A stretch of DNA of 64,000 bases from Triatoma infestans (taxonomy: Eukaryota > Arthropoda > Insecta > Hemiptera > Reduviidae): positions 60,529 to 124,528 of the forward strand of contig JAAEAF010011011.1 in assembly GCA_011037195.1 (NCBI GenBank). Reading direction: 5' to 3'. The notes under the pieces were generated by a model. That model worked only from the letters and a program-made list of their open reading frames with translations. It ran no database searches and was not told where the DNA came from. Shown here one piece after another: positions 1 to 10,397 of the stretch. Within the stretch, counting starts at the first letter, position 1; every line of letters starts with the position of its first letter. The position numbers and the translations under genes are program-made.

Positions 1-727
1 TGCTATATGAACAAGATGTAAATAGAGCGCTTTGCTCGCAGTACAATGTTTTGTACAAAAATCTGTTTTGTAAAAATTCAGTTCAGCCGTATTTGACATT
101 AGATTTACCTATAGACAGGATAAGATTATTAAGCCAAATCAGAGTTTCTCCCAGCAAACAAATAACTTTGTACTTCAGTAAAGCCATCCATAGAATTAAT
201 ACTGAAAACTATTGCCCTTTATGTTTAAATAATTCACTTGATGATTTATATCATATATTTTTCGTTTGTCCATTTTATTTAGGACCAAGAAGTAAATATC
301 TAAGTGTATACAAGCAAGATATCTGTATTGCATTAAATCCAAAACACACCGACCAGGTTGTAAATCTCTATTATTTTCTAGCTAAAGTTCTAAGTATTAG
401 ATTAGCTTTGGTCCAGTGTTAAGTGGTATTTATATAGATATTTGTCTGATTTAAATAATTTTTTTTTATTTTTTTTACATATTACTTCTGATGTTCCAAC
501 CTTCCATAGTTTGATTACTGTAAGTTCTTAGCTTTGATTTTAATTTATCATTGTTACTTATGATCAGTATTAGTTGTTTGCTAGTAGTTAGTAATTTGAT
601 TGCTAAGCTATTTTCTAGTATGTGTACTTTTTTTTTTATTTAAGTAATTATTTTTTGTAACTTCAAACCAAACCCTCTGCATTTTACTTATGTAAAAATC
701 AGAAATAAATAATAAATAATAATAAAA
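1..727 (+). mobile_element. 3' end of a non-LTR retrotransposon (LINE), cut by window start
   Basis: An open frame runs from base 3 to the stop at 420-422 and is followed by about 300 bp of AT-rich 3' UTR ending in an AATAAATAATAAATAATAAT-type tail near 700-727. A tail of short A-rich repeats after an ORF2 C-terminus is the usual LINE 3' end. Similar RT tails are seen at 13690-14108. The 5' part lies outside the window. Confidence 0.6.
3..422 (+). CDS. LINE ORF2 C-terminal tail with CCHC-like motif, partial
   Basis: The frame is open from the window edge to TAA at 420-422 (about 139 residues). The C-terminal half carries NYCPLC, then eleven residues later YH and then FVCPFY, a C-x2-C-xn-H-x4-C arrangement typical of the zinc-binding tail after the reverse transcriptase domain of LINE ORF2. 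A preceding stretch (IDRIRLLSQIRVS) resembles the helical region that comes before this motif in jockey-like ORF2 proteins and a matching region in the decayed copy at 13690-14108. No catalytic reverse transcriptase motif lies in the window. It is part of a mobile element, not a host gene; clade is uncertain. Confidence 0.55.
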   Translation, partial: LYEQDVNRALCSQYNVLYKNLFCKNSVQPYLTLDLPIDRIRLLSQIRVSPSKQITLYFSKAIHRINTENYCPLCLNNSLDDLYHIFFVCPFYLGPRSKYLSVYKQDICIALNPKHTDQVVNLYYFLAKVLSIRLALVQC

Positions 728-1156
728 AAATATAGTTACAATATTACATGGGCGTTTGAAGATGTTAGGCTATGTGTATGTTAAAGAAGCATGTATGAGA
801 TAAGAACACAACAGTTTGTATTTCTTTTTTACTTAAATGCCCCAATAAATAGTTTTGGTTACATAATCTGGTTACAAAATCTGGTGTAATACACACACAC
901 ACTCACACAACTTTCTGCTACTCCACTTTTCAAAATTATAATTGAAAAATTTTATAGTTAGTGTATCAAAGTTAATGAAATTCGTTCGTTATTTTCTAAG
1001 GAGAAAAATCACAAAAATTGAAAAAAATCTGTTCAATAAAAACGCACTTTCGATCATCCGATTTTCTTCATACTTACAAATTCTACAACATAATTTAATT
1101 CTAATCAATATTATTTAGATGATAGAATTGTGTAATAAACTGAAATAACATTTGAG

Positions 1157-1308
1157 AGAGTCCGTAATTCCACCTCACCTACAAAAAGTACCATTAAATG
1201 AATTTTCTCGGAGAAATGTTTCAAGTAGAAGTTGTAGCTTTTTGTATGTGTTGTTGATAAACTAAGTTTTAAGAAAAATTGTTGGTGCCGTTTTTAAGAA
1301 AATCGAAA

Positions 1309-1358
<50 letters not shown>

Positions 1359-1521
1359 AGTAAAGTGGTATTTCCGGTTGTGTAATGTTGACAGTGACCT
1401 ACTGTCGGATCCCACGGTGATGCCTAAATGGAATATCAAGTTTGAACTTTCTACAATTTTTCGTTTTTGAGCTATGCACACACTCACGCACAGACTATTT
1501 CCTAAAAACCACTTTTTTGGA
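1157..1521 (+). repeat. Left copy of long direct repeat flanking a LINE
   Basis: 365 bp nearly identical to 2889-3228. The length difference is almost entirely the A-tract (about 41 A at 1316-1356 versus about 16 at 3048-3063). Outside the A-tract only a few substitutions are visible (for example CACGGTG versus CATGGTG, and CACGCACAG versus CACGCGCAG). It is part of family A and looks like a very long target-site duplication. Confidence 0.8.
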
Positions 1522-2863
1522 TGATGCCAAAAGATTGGACAGAAAGAGCCATTGTACCAATTTTCAAAAAAGAAGATCCCACGTGCTGCAAAAATTATAG
1601 AGGCATAACTCTGCTGAATATCGCCTATAAGGTCTTTGCAATATGCCTTTATAACAGATTGGTCCCGTATGTGGAAAGAAGGTTGGCAGATTATCAAGGA
1701 GGTTTCAGAAGAGAGAGGTCCACAATCGACCAGATATTTGCTTTAAGGCAAGTCCAAGAAAAAATGAGAGAACATGGCATGACTGTCTGGATGTTGTTTG
1801 TGGATTTTAAGGCCGCGTATGATACCGTATTTAGGAACGGACTCGTACAAGCTCTGAAAGACATACTAATCCCGCCAAAACTAATAAGGCTTACTGAAAT
1901 GACACTGCGAGGTTCTAGAGGACTAGTTATCTCCAGCGGGACTCTTTCGGACACTTTCGATATCGGAAACGGGCTCAGGCAAGGAGATCCGATGTCGCCC
2001 CTCCTGTTTAACTGTCTGCTGCACAAGGTATGCAAGACTCTTGAGATGGACCTCAATGGCACGCTGATTGATCGCACCTCTCAGATCATGGCGTATGCGG
2101 ATGATGTGGTAATCATTGGTAGATCCCTGGCAGCCGTAAAAAGTATCTTCGTCACGCTGGAGCGAGAAGCCAAGCGCGTCGGGCTCCGCGTTAATGAGGG
2201 AAAGACGAAAGTGCTGGTGGCTAGGAGGAAGCCTCTGGTGCATCCCGCGACGTATTACGTCTTTGGGGATTACGAGTTCGAGGTTGTCTCCAACTTCCCC
2301 TACCTGGGCTCTATCATTTCGGACATAGCCGACGAAAAAGAAGAAGTCAGAAGAAGGATAGCAGCGGGAAACAGAGCGTACTACGGTCTATATAAAATAA
2401 TGAGGAGCAGCCTGGTCAACCGAGGAACAAAGATCCAGATGTATAAGACCTTGATAAGGCCTGTCGTGACCTACGCAAGCGAAACATGGTGAGAGGATTG
2501 ACAGGTTCGAGAGGCGAGTCCTAAGACGGATCTTTGGGTCGAAAAAGGGAAAACCAGAGCTGGAAAAGAAGGCCAAATCAAGAGGTGTATGCCCTGTATG
2601 TGGAGCCAAGCATCACCGCGTTTGTGAAGGCCCAGCGGCTGAAATGGTATGGGCATATATGGCGGATGTCCGAGGAAAGGATAGCAGCAAAGGTGCTGAA
2701 AGGAAAGTGGCACGGCTCTCGCCCCCGGGGACGTCCGAAGACCAGGTGGGTGGACAATGTGAGGGCGGATATGAGAAAGATAGGTTTGAGGGCCCAACTG
2801 GTGAATGATAGGGTTGAGTGGTCTACCCGCATAGAGCAGGCCATGGATCGTCTCGGTCTGTAG
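1521..2863 (+). pseudogene. LINE reverse transcriptase, 5'-truncated and frameshifted
   Basis: The longest frame (1521-2492) encodes a reverse transcriptase. Visible motifs in order: fingers (PIFKKEDPTCCKNYRGITLL), FVDFKAAYDTV, GLRQGDPMSPLLFN, the catalytic AYADDVVIIG, VNEGKTKVL and YLGSIIS, then IRPVVTYASETW before a stop. The protein continues in a second frame from about 2491 (RFERRVLRRIFG) and a third from about 2560 (KWYGHIWRM, then RPRGRPKTRWVDNVRADM), ending at the stop 2861-2863. Two frameshifts therefore break it. The endonuclease domain and ORF1 are missing, as in 5'-truncated LINE copies. The first ATG borrows its A from the flanking repeat, so it is not a native start. The C-terminus resembles the copies at 4955-5625, 29770-31080 and 60727-61692; clade not assigned. 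Confidence 0.9.
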
Positions 2864-2888
2864 TGCCCATAGAAGAAGAAGAAGAAGA
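1522..2888 (+). mobile_element. LINE insertion with (GAA)n tail
   Basis: The insertion begins exactly where the left direct repeat ends and finishes in a GAAGAAGAAGAAG tract (about 2870-2892) just before the right repeat. It lies inside a family A element. About 1.37 kb is present, starting in the reverse transcriptase fingers. Confidence 0.8.
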
Positions 2889-3228
2889 AGAGTCCGTAAT
2901 TCCACCTCACCTACTAAAAGTACCATTAAATGAATTTTCTCGGAGAAATGTTTCAAGTAGAAGTTGTAGCTCTTTGTATGTGTTGTTGATAAACTAAGTT
3001 TTAAGAACAATTGTTGGTGCCGTTTTTAAGAAAATCGAAAAAAAGTAAAAAAAAAAAAAAAAATTAGTAAAGTGGTATTTCCGGTTGTGTAATGTTGACA
3101 GTGACCTACTGTCGGATCCCATGGTGATGCCTAAATGGAATATCAAGTTTGAACTTTCTACAATTTTTCGTTTTTGAGCTATGCACACACTCACGCGCAG
3201 ACTATTTCCTAAAAACCACTTTTTTGGA
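2889..3228 (+). repeat. Right copy of long direct repeat flanking a LINE
   Basis: Second copy of 1157-1521. It continues without a break into the family A right end, while the left copy continues leftwards into the family A left part, the arrangement expected of a target-site duplication rather than of LTRs carried by the element. Confidence 0.8.
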
Positions 3229-3384
3229 CTCAGGGTGACCTTAAAACGCATATTTCCAGTGAAAACTCGATATCGACATTTTGTCACGATTACAATACTT
3301 CCTCTTTGTAGGGAGTAAGACAGAGTAATAATTAGATGTTATAAATAAATTATACATGATTTAAATATCAAAAAGTAAAAGAAT

Positions 3385-3549
3385 AGTTGTTGTGGTTGGT
3401 TCCGCAGAGCTGGAAAGAATCAGAGATATTTGCCGTGCTTGCCTGCTTCTTTTGGTGGTCTTGGACCGATTTCGAGCGTTCGCCCATCATCAAGGATGTT
3501 TTTATCAAAACAGTGTGATAACATAGACTCGCACAGTGCAAATTCAGTT
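3385..3549 (+). repeat. Family B hairpin element, left arm only
   Basis: Starts TTGTTGTGGTTGGTTCCGCA and runs to GCAAATTCAGTTAA, the whole left arm of the palindromic element found complete at 19764, 21970 and 51577. The hammerhead-like core on the minus strand is degraded here (an extra T gives CTTGATGA). Confidence 0.75.
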
Positions 3550-3639
3550 AATCTCTGCAGTACTATTGGGCATTCTAAAATAATTAACAGAAAATTGGAT
3601 CTCTCACATCCCACCGATTGATCATCAAAAATCAGATTT

Positions 3640-3818
3640 TTCGTTTTTGAGCTATTCTGTTCACATACATACTATTCACACACACACACACACTATTTCC
3701 TAAAAACCACTTTTTTGGATTCAGGGGATCTCAAAACGGATATTTCAGGTGAAAACTCGATATCGAAAATTTGACACGATTAAAATACTTCCTCTTACTA
3801 GGAGTAAGAGAAAGTAAA
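3640..3818 (-). repeat. Family A right-end fragment
   Basis: About 180 bp from the TTTTTCGTTTTTGAGC segment through CGATATCGAAAATTTGACAC to the terminal hairpin CCTCTTACTAGGAGTAAGAG and AAAGTA. It includes a (CA)n tract at 3678-3692. Confidence 0.75.
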
Positions 3819-4119
3819 AAAAAAAAATATTACACTAAAATAATTGAAATTACACATTTGCTATCAACGGTAACTGAAAATTAAGAACAGAAATATTAAT
3901 TATAAAAAATGAAATAAAAAAGACTTGGAGAAAATAAAACCAAATCCAAAAAAATCTGCTGATAAACACTCACTTATTCCTTTTAATACAATTATATTAT
4001 AATATATATAAAATGAGCAAATTTTATTTCAACTAAACGTACCCCTAAGATAAATATGGAGGAACGTTTTAAAAAAATCACTGACCCAACTACATATTAT
4101 AACATTTGAAAATAATGCC

Positions 4120-4512
4120 ACAAAATTCCCTTTCAATCATTCAAAAATGATTTGTTTCAGAAAAACATATTTCAAATAAAAGTGATGCGTTTCTATTTAT
4201 GCAGCAAATATTCTAAGCTTAAAGAAAATTGTTGCAACTTAAAAAAACAAAATTGAGTAAAGTGGGCACTCTCAGTTGATGGATTTTGCTAGAAATGTAC
4301 GTGTCTGTATCAGACCTCTATGGTAGTATCTAAACGGAATTCCAAGTTTCAGCTTCCACTGACTTTTCATTTCTTTTTATATTCTGTAAACACACAGCCA
4401 TGCGCTAAAACATTTTTATTATTCGGGCGTCCCGAAAGCATGTATTTCCGGTGAAAACTCAATTTCGTTAATCTGGCACAATCGCTACAATTAGAAAGTA
4501 AAAATTACTTTC
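4120..4512 (-). repeat. Family A copy, diverged
   Basis: Recognisable in order: CATATTTCAAATAAAAGTGA, TTAAAGAAAATTGTTGCA, AGTAAAGTGGGCACT, a TCTAAACGGAATTCCAAGTT block and TATTTCCGGTGAAAACTCAA. The terminal hairpin is eroded. Right of it, to about 4955, is AT-rich sequence in which I recognise nothing. Confidence 0.55.
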
Positions 4513-4954
4513 TATTACTTATGTTTACTAGCACTTAGAAAATATGAATTTTAAGGTAAGTAAATGAAACAATAGTCAGATAACAGGCCGTAGTGTGTTG
4601 TTCGCTCAATGTAAGCAATATAAACAATACAAGTCTGCTATCGTCATCAGGTAATGTTATTTTCTTATCTTCTATCTAACAGATATTAAAAAAGCCACGA
4701 TTTTCCTACAATAGAGAAATAAATACTTAATAATTTAAATTATCTAAATCATTAGTTAAATAACATTTCTAATTCACGAGTAAAACATCAATAGGCAACA
4801 ATTTTTTTACCTTATCTTATGATCTTAGGAGGAAGTATTTGATCGTAACAAATTTTCCAAATTGAATTTCCTACCGGATATAGTGGACTTAATGTCCCTT
4901 GAGGTCAAACATATTTTTTTCGAATGCTCTTTATGTGTTTGTGCGAATTCATTG

Positions 4955-5625
4955 CATGGCTCTATGTTCCATACAGGCATTTTCAAAAATGCTTTTCCAC
5001 GTTTCTGCATCGACTGCCTTTCTTTTCCATTGCTTTGTTCCTAAACGACACAGTTCATCCTCCACATCCTGCAGCCATCTTAGTCTATACTTCCCACGGG
5101 GTCTTTTCCCTCACCAGGGTGCCCCACATACAATATTTGTGGAATCCGAGTCTCCTCCATCTGATAGAGATGTCCCAACCAATACCATCTAGCCATCTTT
5201 CCGGTTGTCACCAGTTCTTCTCCATATAGGGTTCTTTTAATTCTCTATTTTTCCTTGTCCGGTACACGCCGTTCTCCTCAGTCGGACCGAAGATCACACG
5301 CGCAGAATCTTTTTCTCCCAACAATTCAAGCGAAGTTCATCAGCTGCAGTCAGAGTCCAAGTTTCGGCACCATACAATACAATCGGTCTTACAATTGTTC
5401 TGTATACGGTAATTTTTGTTTATCAGCGTCGAACGAAATGTTACATAGCATCTATTCCCAGCCGCAAGCCTGTAATCCGATATCCTTTACAATCTCGTTC
5501 CTACTGGACAGGATAGATCCCAGGTATTTATTTGTACTCGGACACTCCCTTCAATGCAGTGGGTTACCAAACTCAAATCTCCGAGTCTTTTCCATCTTTT
5601 AGACGTTAACATATACTTCGTTTTT
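4955..5625 (-). pseudogene. Antisense LINE reverse transcriptase C-terminal region
   Basis: Minus-strand translation in broken frames gives YLGSILSSRNEIVKDI, then AGNRCY, and further along a W(L)GHL-type segment with MEETRIPQ. These are the post-catalytic YLG motif, the AGNR segment and the GH-RM C-terminal segment seen in the LINEs at 1521-2863 and 60727-61692. Several stops and frameshifts are present. The plus-strand open frames over this stretch are shadows. It is a decayed fragment with no active-site region. Confidence 0.7.
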
Positions 5626-5880
5626 AAGGCTTCCGGTTATGAACATATTGTTTTCTCTCTTCTATGTAGGTGGATGGGCAGTTTGAACAATTTATTTTGT
5701 AAATAACATTAGAATTAAGATTTATATAGGTTTTTGTTTTTTTGGAATCTAAAAAATCTTTTATTGCTGTTTGAATTAGAATAGGAAATTTTGATATTGT
5801 TATTTTTGAAAAGTTATGCGTTAATCTTTCAGAAATTCTACGTCCGCACATTGCTCTAAATCGCTGTAAAACTCTTTAAA
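5624..5880 (-). pseudogene. Penelope-like element GIY-YIG endonuclease fragment
   Basis: The minus-strand frame ending at 5624 reads NVIYKINCSNC followed by TYIEERKQYVHNR. This matches the start of the GIY-YIG nuclease of Penelope-like retroelements: VIYKI, a CxxC insert typical of these elements, then YIG-x-T. The YIG glycine is Glu here, so the nuclease would be inactive. The 40 residues before (ISERLTHNFSKITISKFPIL) are compatible with the linker after the reverse transcriptase, which is absent. Its presence matters because Penelope-like elements are known to carry hammerhead ribozymes in their terminal repeats (see family B). Confidence 0.7.
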
Positions 5881-6560
5881 GACTGCTGCGTTACGAGAGA
5901 TTACGATTATTCGTCTGCGTAAGCACTATACGCGAGGCGCAGCACCATGTAGTTGTAGGTAACGCCTTTGGGGTTCAGCGGGATTCGTCATGTTGCCAAT
6001 TCCAGAACTAAATAGAAAAATACTGACGACATCGGATCTCCCAATTTTAGTCCTGCACTAACAGGGAATTCCCGTGAGATGCTTTCTCTGTACTGCGACA
6101 CGAGAAGTTATTTTGGGTAATGCGCACCAAACGTTTCAGTTTCAATTTACAGCTCTTTCATGGATCTTATTAATCCAACTCGATCATATTCTATCACAGG
6201 CCATCTTGAAATCAATATAAAGTTAGTGTAAAACCAACTTGTTTTCGTAAAACTTCTCTAAGATGATACGCATCACAAAAAAAGTGGTCCATAATTGATT
6301 TACCGTTTGTGCAAATACATGAAGAAAACAGCTCAAAAATGAAAAAAATCGCCATCCGATCTCCGATACGAAGACTTGGATCAAAATCCATTAACCTGAT
6401 ACTATTTCAATGAGTATTAATTTTTTCGGTTTTATAGGCTATTTACCCAAGATTTAGGACGTGATCCTAATTTTTTCCGGGAACAGACGTATGAAAATCT
6501 AAACATCTAACAGCGTACTAGATCCAAATGAATGTTGAAGTCTTGATTTTTTTAAATATT
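5881..6560. other. Unassigned stretch, less AT-rich than surroundings
   Basis: 5900-6200 holds balanced-composition sequence (ACGAGAGATTACGATTATTC, then TATACGCGAGGCGCAG) without long open frames or the local repeat signatures. 6240-6560 has weak family A resemblance. I cannot assign either. Confidence 0.3.
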
Positions 6561-6561
6561 T

Positions 6562-7185
6562 TTACTTTCTCCTACTCCTGCATGAGAAAATATTCTTTAA
6601 CATGAAAAATCGTAAGACCATAACCTCAAACTTGATATACTGTTTAGGTACTTAAACTAAAACTACATCAGACAGGAAGGTTGTAGGGCAAAATCCATCA
6701 AGCGGAAATGCAAGTTTTTAAGTTTACTGAATTTTTTTTTTTTTTTTTTTAGGTTCTTCGGGATTTTTATCGAAAACAGCTCCAAAGATTTACTTTAAAC
6801 TTCGTGTGCTACTTCTCTACACACACACACACACACACACATAAATATCTATCATTTTTATTTATAATATTTTCCCGGAAAAACTGATTTTTTTTTTTGT
6901 GGGGTCCTGGGGGGAAACAGCGCTTCAAGAGTACCACAGTACTAAGTCAGTACAATATATTGGTTCTACCTAATACTATCTAATATTCATTAGAAGCATT
7001 GGTAGTGTTGCAAATTTGAAATAAATCGGTTAACTGGTAGTGTGATTTTACAGGATAGGGTTTTTGAAATTTTATAGCGTTATATTAAAATTTATAAATG
7101 AGTAAAAATTAAATTGTAAAAAAATCTGTCATTTTATATAATTCAGAGCGGTAAGAGAATGTTTTTTAAGTGTTTCACACCAATA
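6562..7185 (+). repeat. Family A copy
   Basis: Begins ACTTTCTCCTACTCCTG and ends near GAGCGGTAAGAGAATG followed by AAGTGTTTCACACCA, matching both element ends in the plus orientation of 35870-36583. Contains a poly-T tract at 6730-6749 and a (CA)n tract at 6817-6840. Confidence 0.65.
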
Positions 7186-7769
7186 CACTTTATAAAATTA
7201 ATTAAATAAAATAGAAAGAAACCGTTATCGTTAAAAAAAAAAAAAAGTTTTGCTTGGAATAAATAAAACAGCATCCAGTTGATTTAGGGTGCGTTTCAGA
7301 TGGTCGATATTGTATATATAAAAAAAAATTAGAGTGGGGGAAATTAAGAGAAAATATTTAAAAGAAATTGAATATAGGTGTGCAATGAATGTTAGACTAG
7401 GAGGGTGGAATTTGTTAAGGGTATACAGATAGGAAGAACAACTCAATAAGAGAACGGAATGGAGCTCGGTGCGTAAAGCTGTGGAACCCTCAAGTTTTGC
7501 TCCGTTATGTAAAAGGGAAGATTACTAGCTTTATAAGGCCAATTTCCTTTACATTAGAAAAACACTTTTATATATATATATATATCGTAATATAAGAGGT
7601 TACTGATAAGTGATGCAATATTCACTAAAGAGATGAACCGTAATGAGCAGTTCTGCTGATCTTTAAAACATCCTGAATCATCTTCCAGTCACGCATAAGT
7701 CTCAATTAAATTGGACGAATTTATTCGCTTAATTTATTTATTTTTAATTAATTTAATTTAAATTTAATC
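7186..7769. other. AT-rich spacer, nothing recognised
   Basis: Low-complexity AT-rich DNA with a poly-A tract near 7233 and (TA)n at 7569-7585. The short antisense open frame here has no recognisable motif and is probably chance. Confidence 0.4.
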
Positions 7770-8040
7770 TAACTGACAGATCCGAAAAGCTCTCTAAAAT
7801 TAATTATTACCGCAAAATGTTTCAAATAAAAGTAATGGGTTTTTATCTAAGCAACGAGCATTCAAAGATTAAAAAAAATAATCGTTGTATCTGTTTTCGA
7901 AAAAAATCCAAAAAAAATAAAAAATCGAAAAATTATTTTCGGTAAAATCGTAATTTCGATTAATCGATTTTTCTTAAAATTTGAAATTCTATCGATAATT
8001 TTAATGTGTATTGAATATTATGCAGGTAGTAAAACTACAG
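7770..8040 (-). repeat. Family A fragment
   Basis: Recognised by AAATGTTTCAAATAAAAGT, a run of A-rich AAAATCGAAAAA blocks and a GATTAATCGATTTTTCTTA segment. Ends not preserved. Confidence 0.5.
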
Positions 8041-9244
8041 ATTATACCAGGGTTGCCACCTGGGAAAGACAAAAAAAAAAGGACATTTTTTTTAAATATT
8101 TAAGTTTGATTGTGGCTTGATTATATACTGCCATTAGTTAAAACTGATTAAAACGGTATTTAGGACAATGATTGCATTATATTTTCTATAAATATGAAGC
8201 AATAACATTATCTGCGATAGGTACATTTAGTTTTTTGTCTTTTCAGATTAAAATTCGCTAACCTATTTCCGGAATCATCAAAAAGTTTTGTTAAAAGTTT
8301 GTTCGTGCCAGCTTCAGAGTTAAAATTAAAATGGTGTTTAATATGTGAAAAGTTGGAGTTCCTTCCATACTTTGTAATCCAGAGGGGAATATTCTTTAGT
8401 AATAAAAAAAAATCACATATACGGATAAAACTGACGTATTACAAACCCATGCATATTGCCTCTGATTTTGAATTTGATGATGGTTTAAAATATTTAAACT
8501 TAGGTCATACTTCTCCCAGTAAACAAACTATTCCGTTTACTCATTTCAAGGCAAAAATTAAAAAAAAAAAAAATCAAAGCAATTAACTCGAATTTATAAT
8601 AATACGGCTAATTATTATGACTTGAAACTTACTTACGTTTTTTATTTACACGTCAGATTAATGTTTGTTATTGCAATTTACAAAGAAAGTGGATGAGAAC
8701 AGGGTCACACAAAACATAAACATTACTGGAGCGGCGGCTGGGAGCCAAACTAGACAATGAATCATGAAAAAATAAAAAATAATCGTGATATGAGTGCTGA
8801 TAGATAAGTAGGGGTAGTAAAACAGGACGAATGAAATTATTGGACGATCATGTCAATTTCGGCTTTATTTGTATGCCCGAGTTTTTGTATAACAAAATAT
8901 TTAAAAGTTGGCTAAACCGTACAAGAGCCACATTTTGAGCATATTTGGAAAAAAGAGAGTGAACAAAAGAATTTTGTTAAAAGGAGAATATGTTCACTTG
9001 AAAAGAAGAGACCTATTGGAAACTGTAGGTTTTACTGAAGTGGTCCTTTAGAGCATCGTGTTTCAATCTTTCTTGGCCCACGGACCCGGTAAAATTTGTG
9101 ATTAAATTTCGCGAACCGATGGTTTTTTGTAACAATCAAATTTTACTAGATATTAGAGAACTACTACATAAATTAATTGTAATATTTATATTATCATTTA
9201 CTTACCATAATATTTAAATATAGAAATAAGTAATTATTTTTTTT
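8041..9244. other. AT-rich region with possible hAT-like end, no gene
   Basis: Near 8047 the sequence CAGGGTTGCCACCTGGGAAA resembles a hAT-type terminal repeat, and around 9060-9090 a TTTCTTGGCCCACGGACC segment is also reminiscent of hAT ends. No matching pair is convincing. The 95-residue frame at 8299-8586 has no recognisable domain and a lysine-rich low-complexity tail. Confidence 0.3.
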
Positions 9245-9459
9245 AATTTAAGTCGCGTCAACGTCTATGGTCATTGGTGCCCGGAGCCTCTCGTTACAGA
9301 CAACACTGTCCATCGCCGGACAGTGAGCTGTAGAGGCTCCTGGGAAGAAACAATCTAAGGGTAGCACAGCTGGAGTCGAACCCCGGTCCTCCGCGTGGGA
9401 GTCCAGTACGCTGACCACTATAGCTATTACTGACCTACAGAAGCTATTCCCTTCCCTAA
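9245..9459 (-). mobile_element. tRNA-derived SINE, minus strand, internally deleted
   Basis: Read on the minus strand it starts AGGGAAGGGAATAGC, carries a box B-like GGGGTTCGACTCC, the body CTGTCC-GGCGATGGACAGTG, and ends GACGCGACTTAAATTAAA. The segment between the two CTGTCC blocks is shortened relative to 10825-11067, and the box A region is partly duplicated. Confidence 0.8.
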
Positions 9460-9944
9460 AAATAAGTAATTATTGAGAAAAATTCCAGAAAATTATAAAA
9501 AAATAATCACAAAATCATTGCATATAGCAACAAAACCAAAAAAAAATCAGTCCTCTGATTACTACAAAATTAGATATCTATCATTTTTTATTATTTGGCC
9601 ATATAATGTTAATGAGAAGATTGCTGCTGCTCTTCTTCAATTAACTTTACAATTGTCGGTTCTAAATTAGACAAGCTAAGGCGGAGCAGTGAAACAACCG
9701 AAATTGATTACCGTAATAGACACAAATCCCGCTTCACATAAATATGCGGTTGCAAAGGGGACTAATATTTTCATTGCTTTCTCGTATAGAGATGGATTGG
9801 AGTATTCCGTCCAGTTTAACAAAAAAAAAAAAGAAGCGAAACGTAACAAGTGACAAATGTTGAGCCACACTCCAGTGTTACCAACCTTCAAAGACAAAAT
9901 TATAGATTTTAGATCCTAAAATTCTGGCATTAACGACATATTAT

Positions 9945-10056
9945 TATGAGCACACACACACATTCGATATTGTATTCAACATGTACTTCCGGTGAAAATT
10001 CCATTTTGAAAATTTGACTCGGTCAAAATTTACTTTTTGCAGGCGGTAAGAGAAAG
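9945..10056 (-). repeat. Family A right-end fragment
   Basis: Starts at a (CA)n tract and runs through ACTTCCGGTGAAAATTCC to the terminal GGTAAGAGAAAGTA. Confidence 0.6.
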
Positions 10057-10397
10057 TAAGAAAACAATACAAAAATTGTTTTTATTATCAGTTTAAGTTT
10101 AATTAATTAATTGAAAAGAAGAGTACTGGTTGAAGATGCAGTTGTGGTGTAAAGAATCCAAGAACCAGACAGGGTGTGGGCTCTGACGATAATGCCCACA
10201 TCGTTGTCTACTGAGGCTATTGTTCTTGACAGCCTGTCTGTGCCCTACTCTACCCAATGTGTCTGTTAATCTATGGTTGCCCTCTTTTCATCCAAAAAAA
10301 GTCCACTCTCTAGTACATACTATACAAAGTTGTCCATTTTACTAACTAAATGGTTTTATCTTTGACCAGTACATATGATTAAAAAAAAAAAAAAAAT

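Larger units (their letters stand above)
876..3332 (-). repeat. Family A dispersed element, split by a LINE insertion
   Basis: The left half (876-1521) begins with the family A left end (TCTGGTGTAATACACACA, then a degraded ACTTTCTCTTACTCC), and the right half (2889-3332) ends with the family A right end (GATATCGACATTTTGTCACG, then GGAGTAAGACAGAG). Removing 1522-2888 and one copy of the repeated 340-365 bp restores one continuous element. Orientation is arbitrary: minus here means the opposite of the copies at 35870 and 39618. Confidence 0.75.

Noticed and set aside
1269..1697. Phenylalanine-run antisense frame
   Set aside because: It is the translation of the poly-A tract and family A sequence crossing into the LINE.
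1157..3228. Direct repeats as LTRs of an LTR retrotransposon
   Set aside because: The repeats are family A sequence extending beyond each boundary, lack TG...CA ends, and the interior is a LINE reverse transcriptase with a simple-sequence tail.
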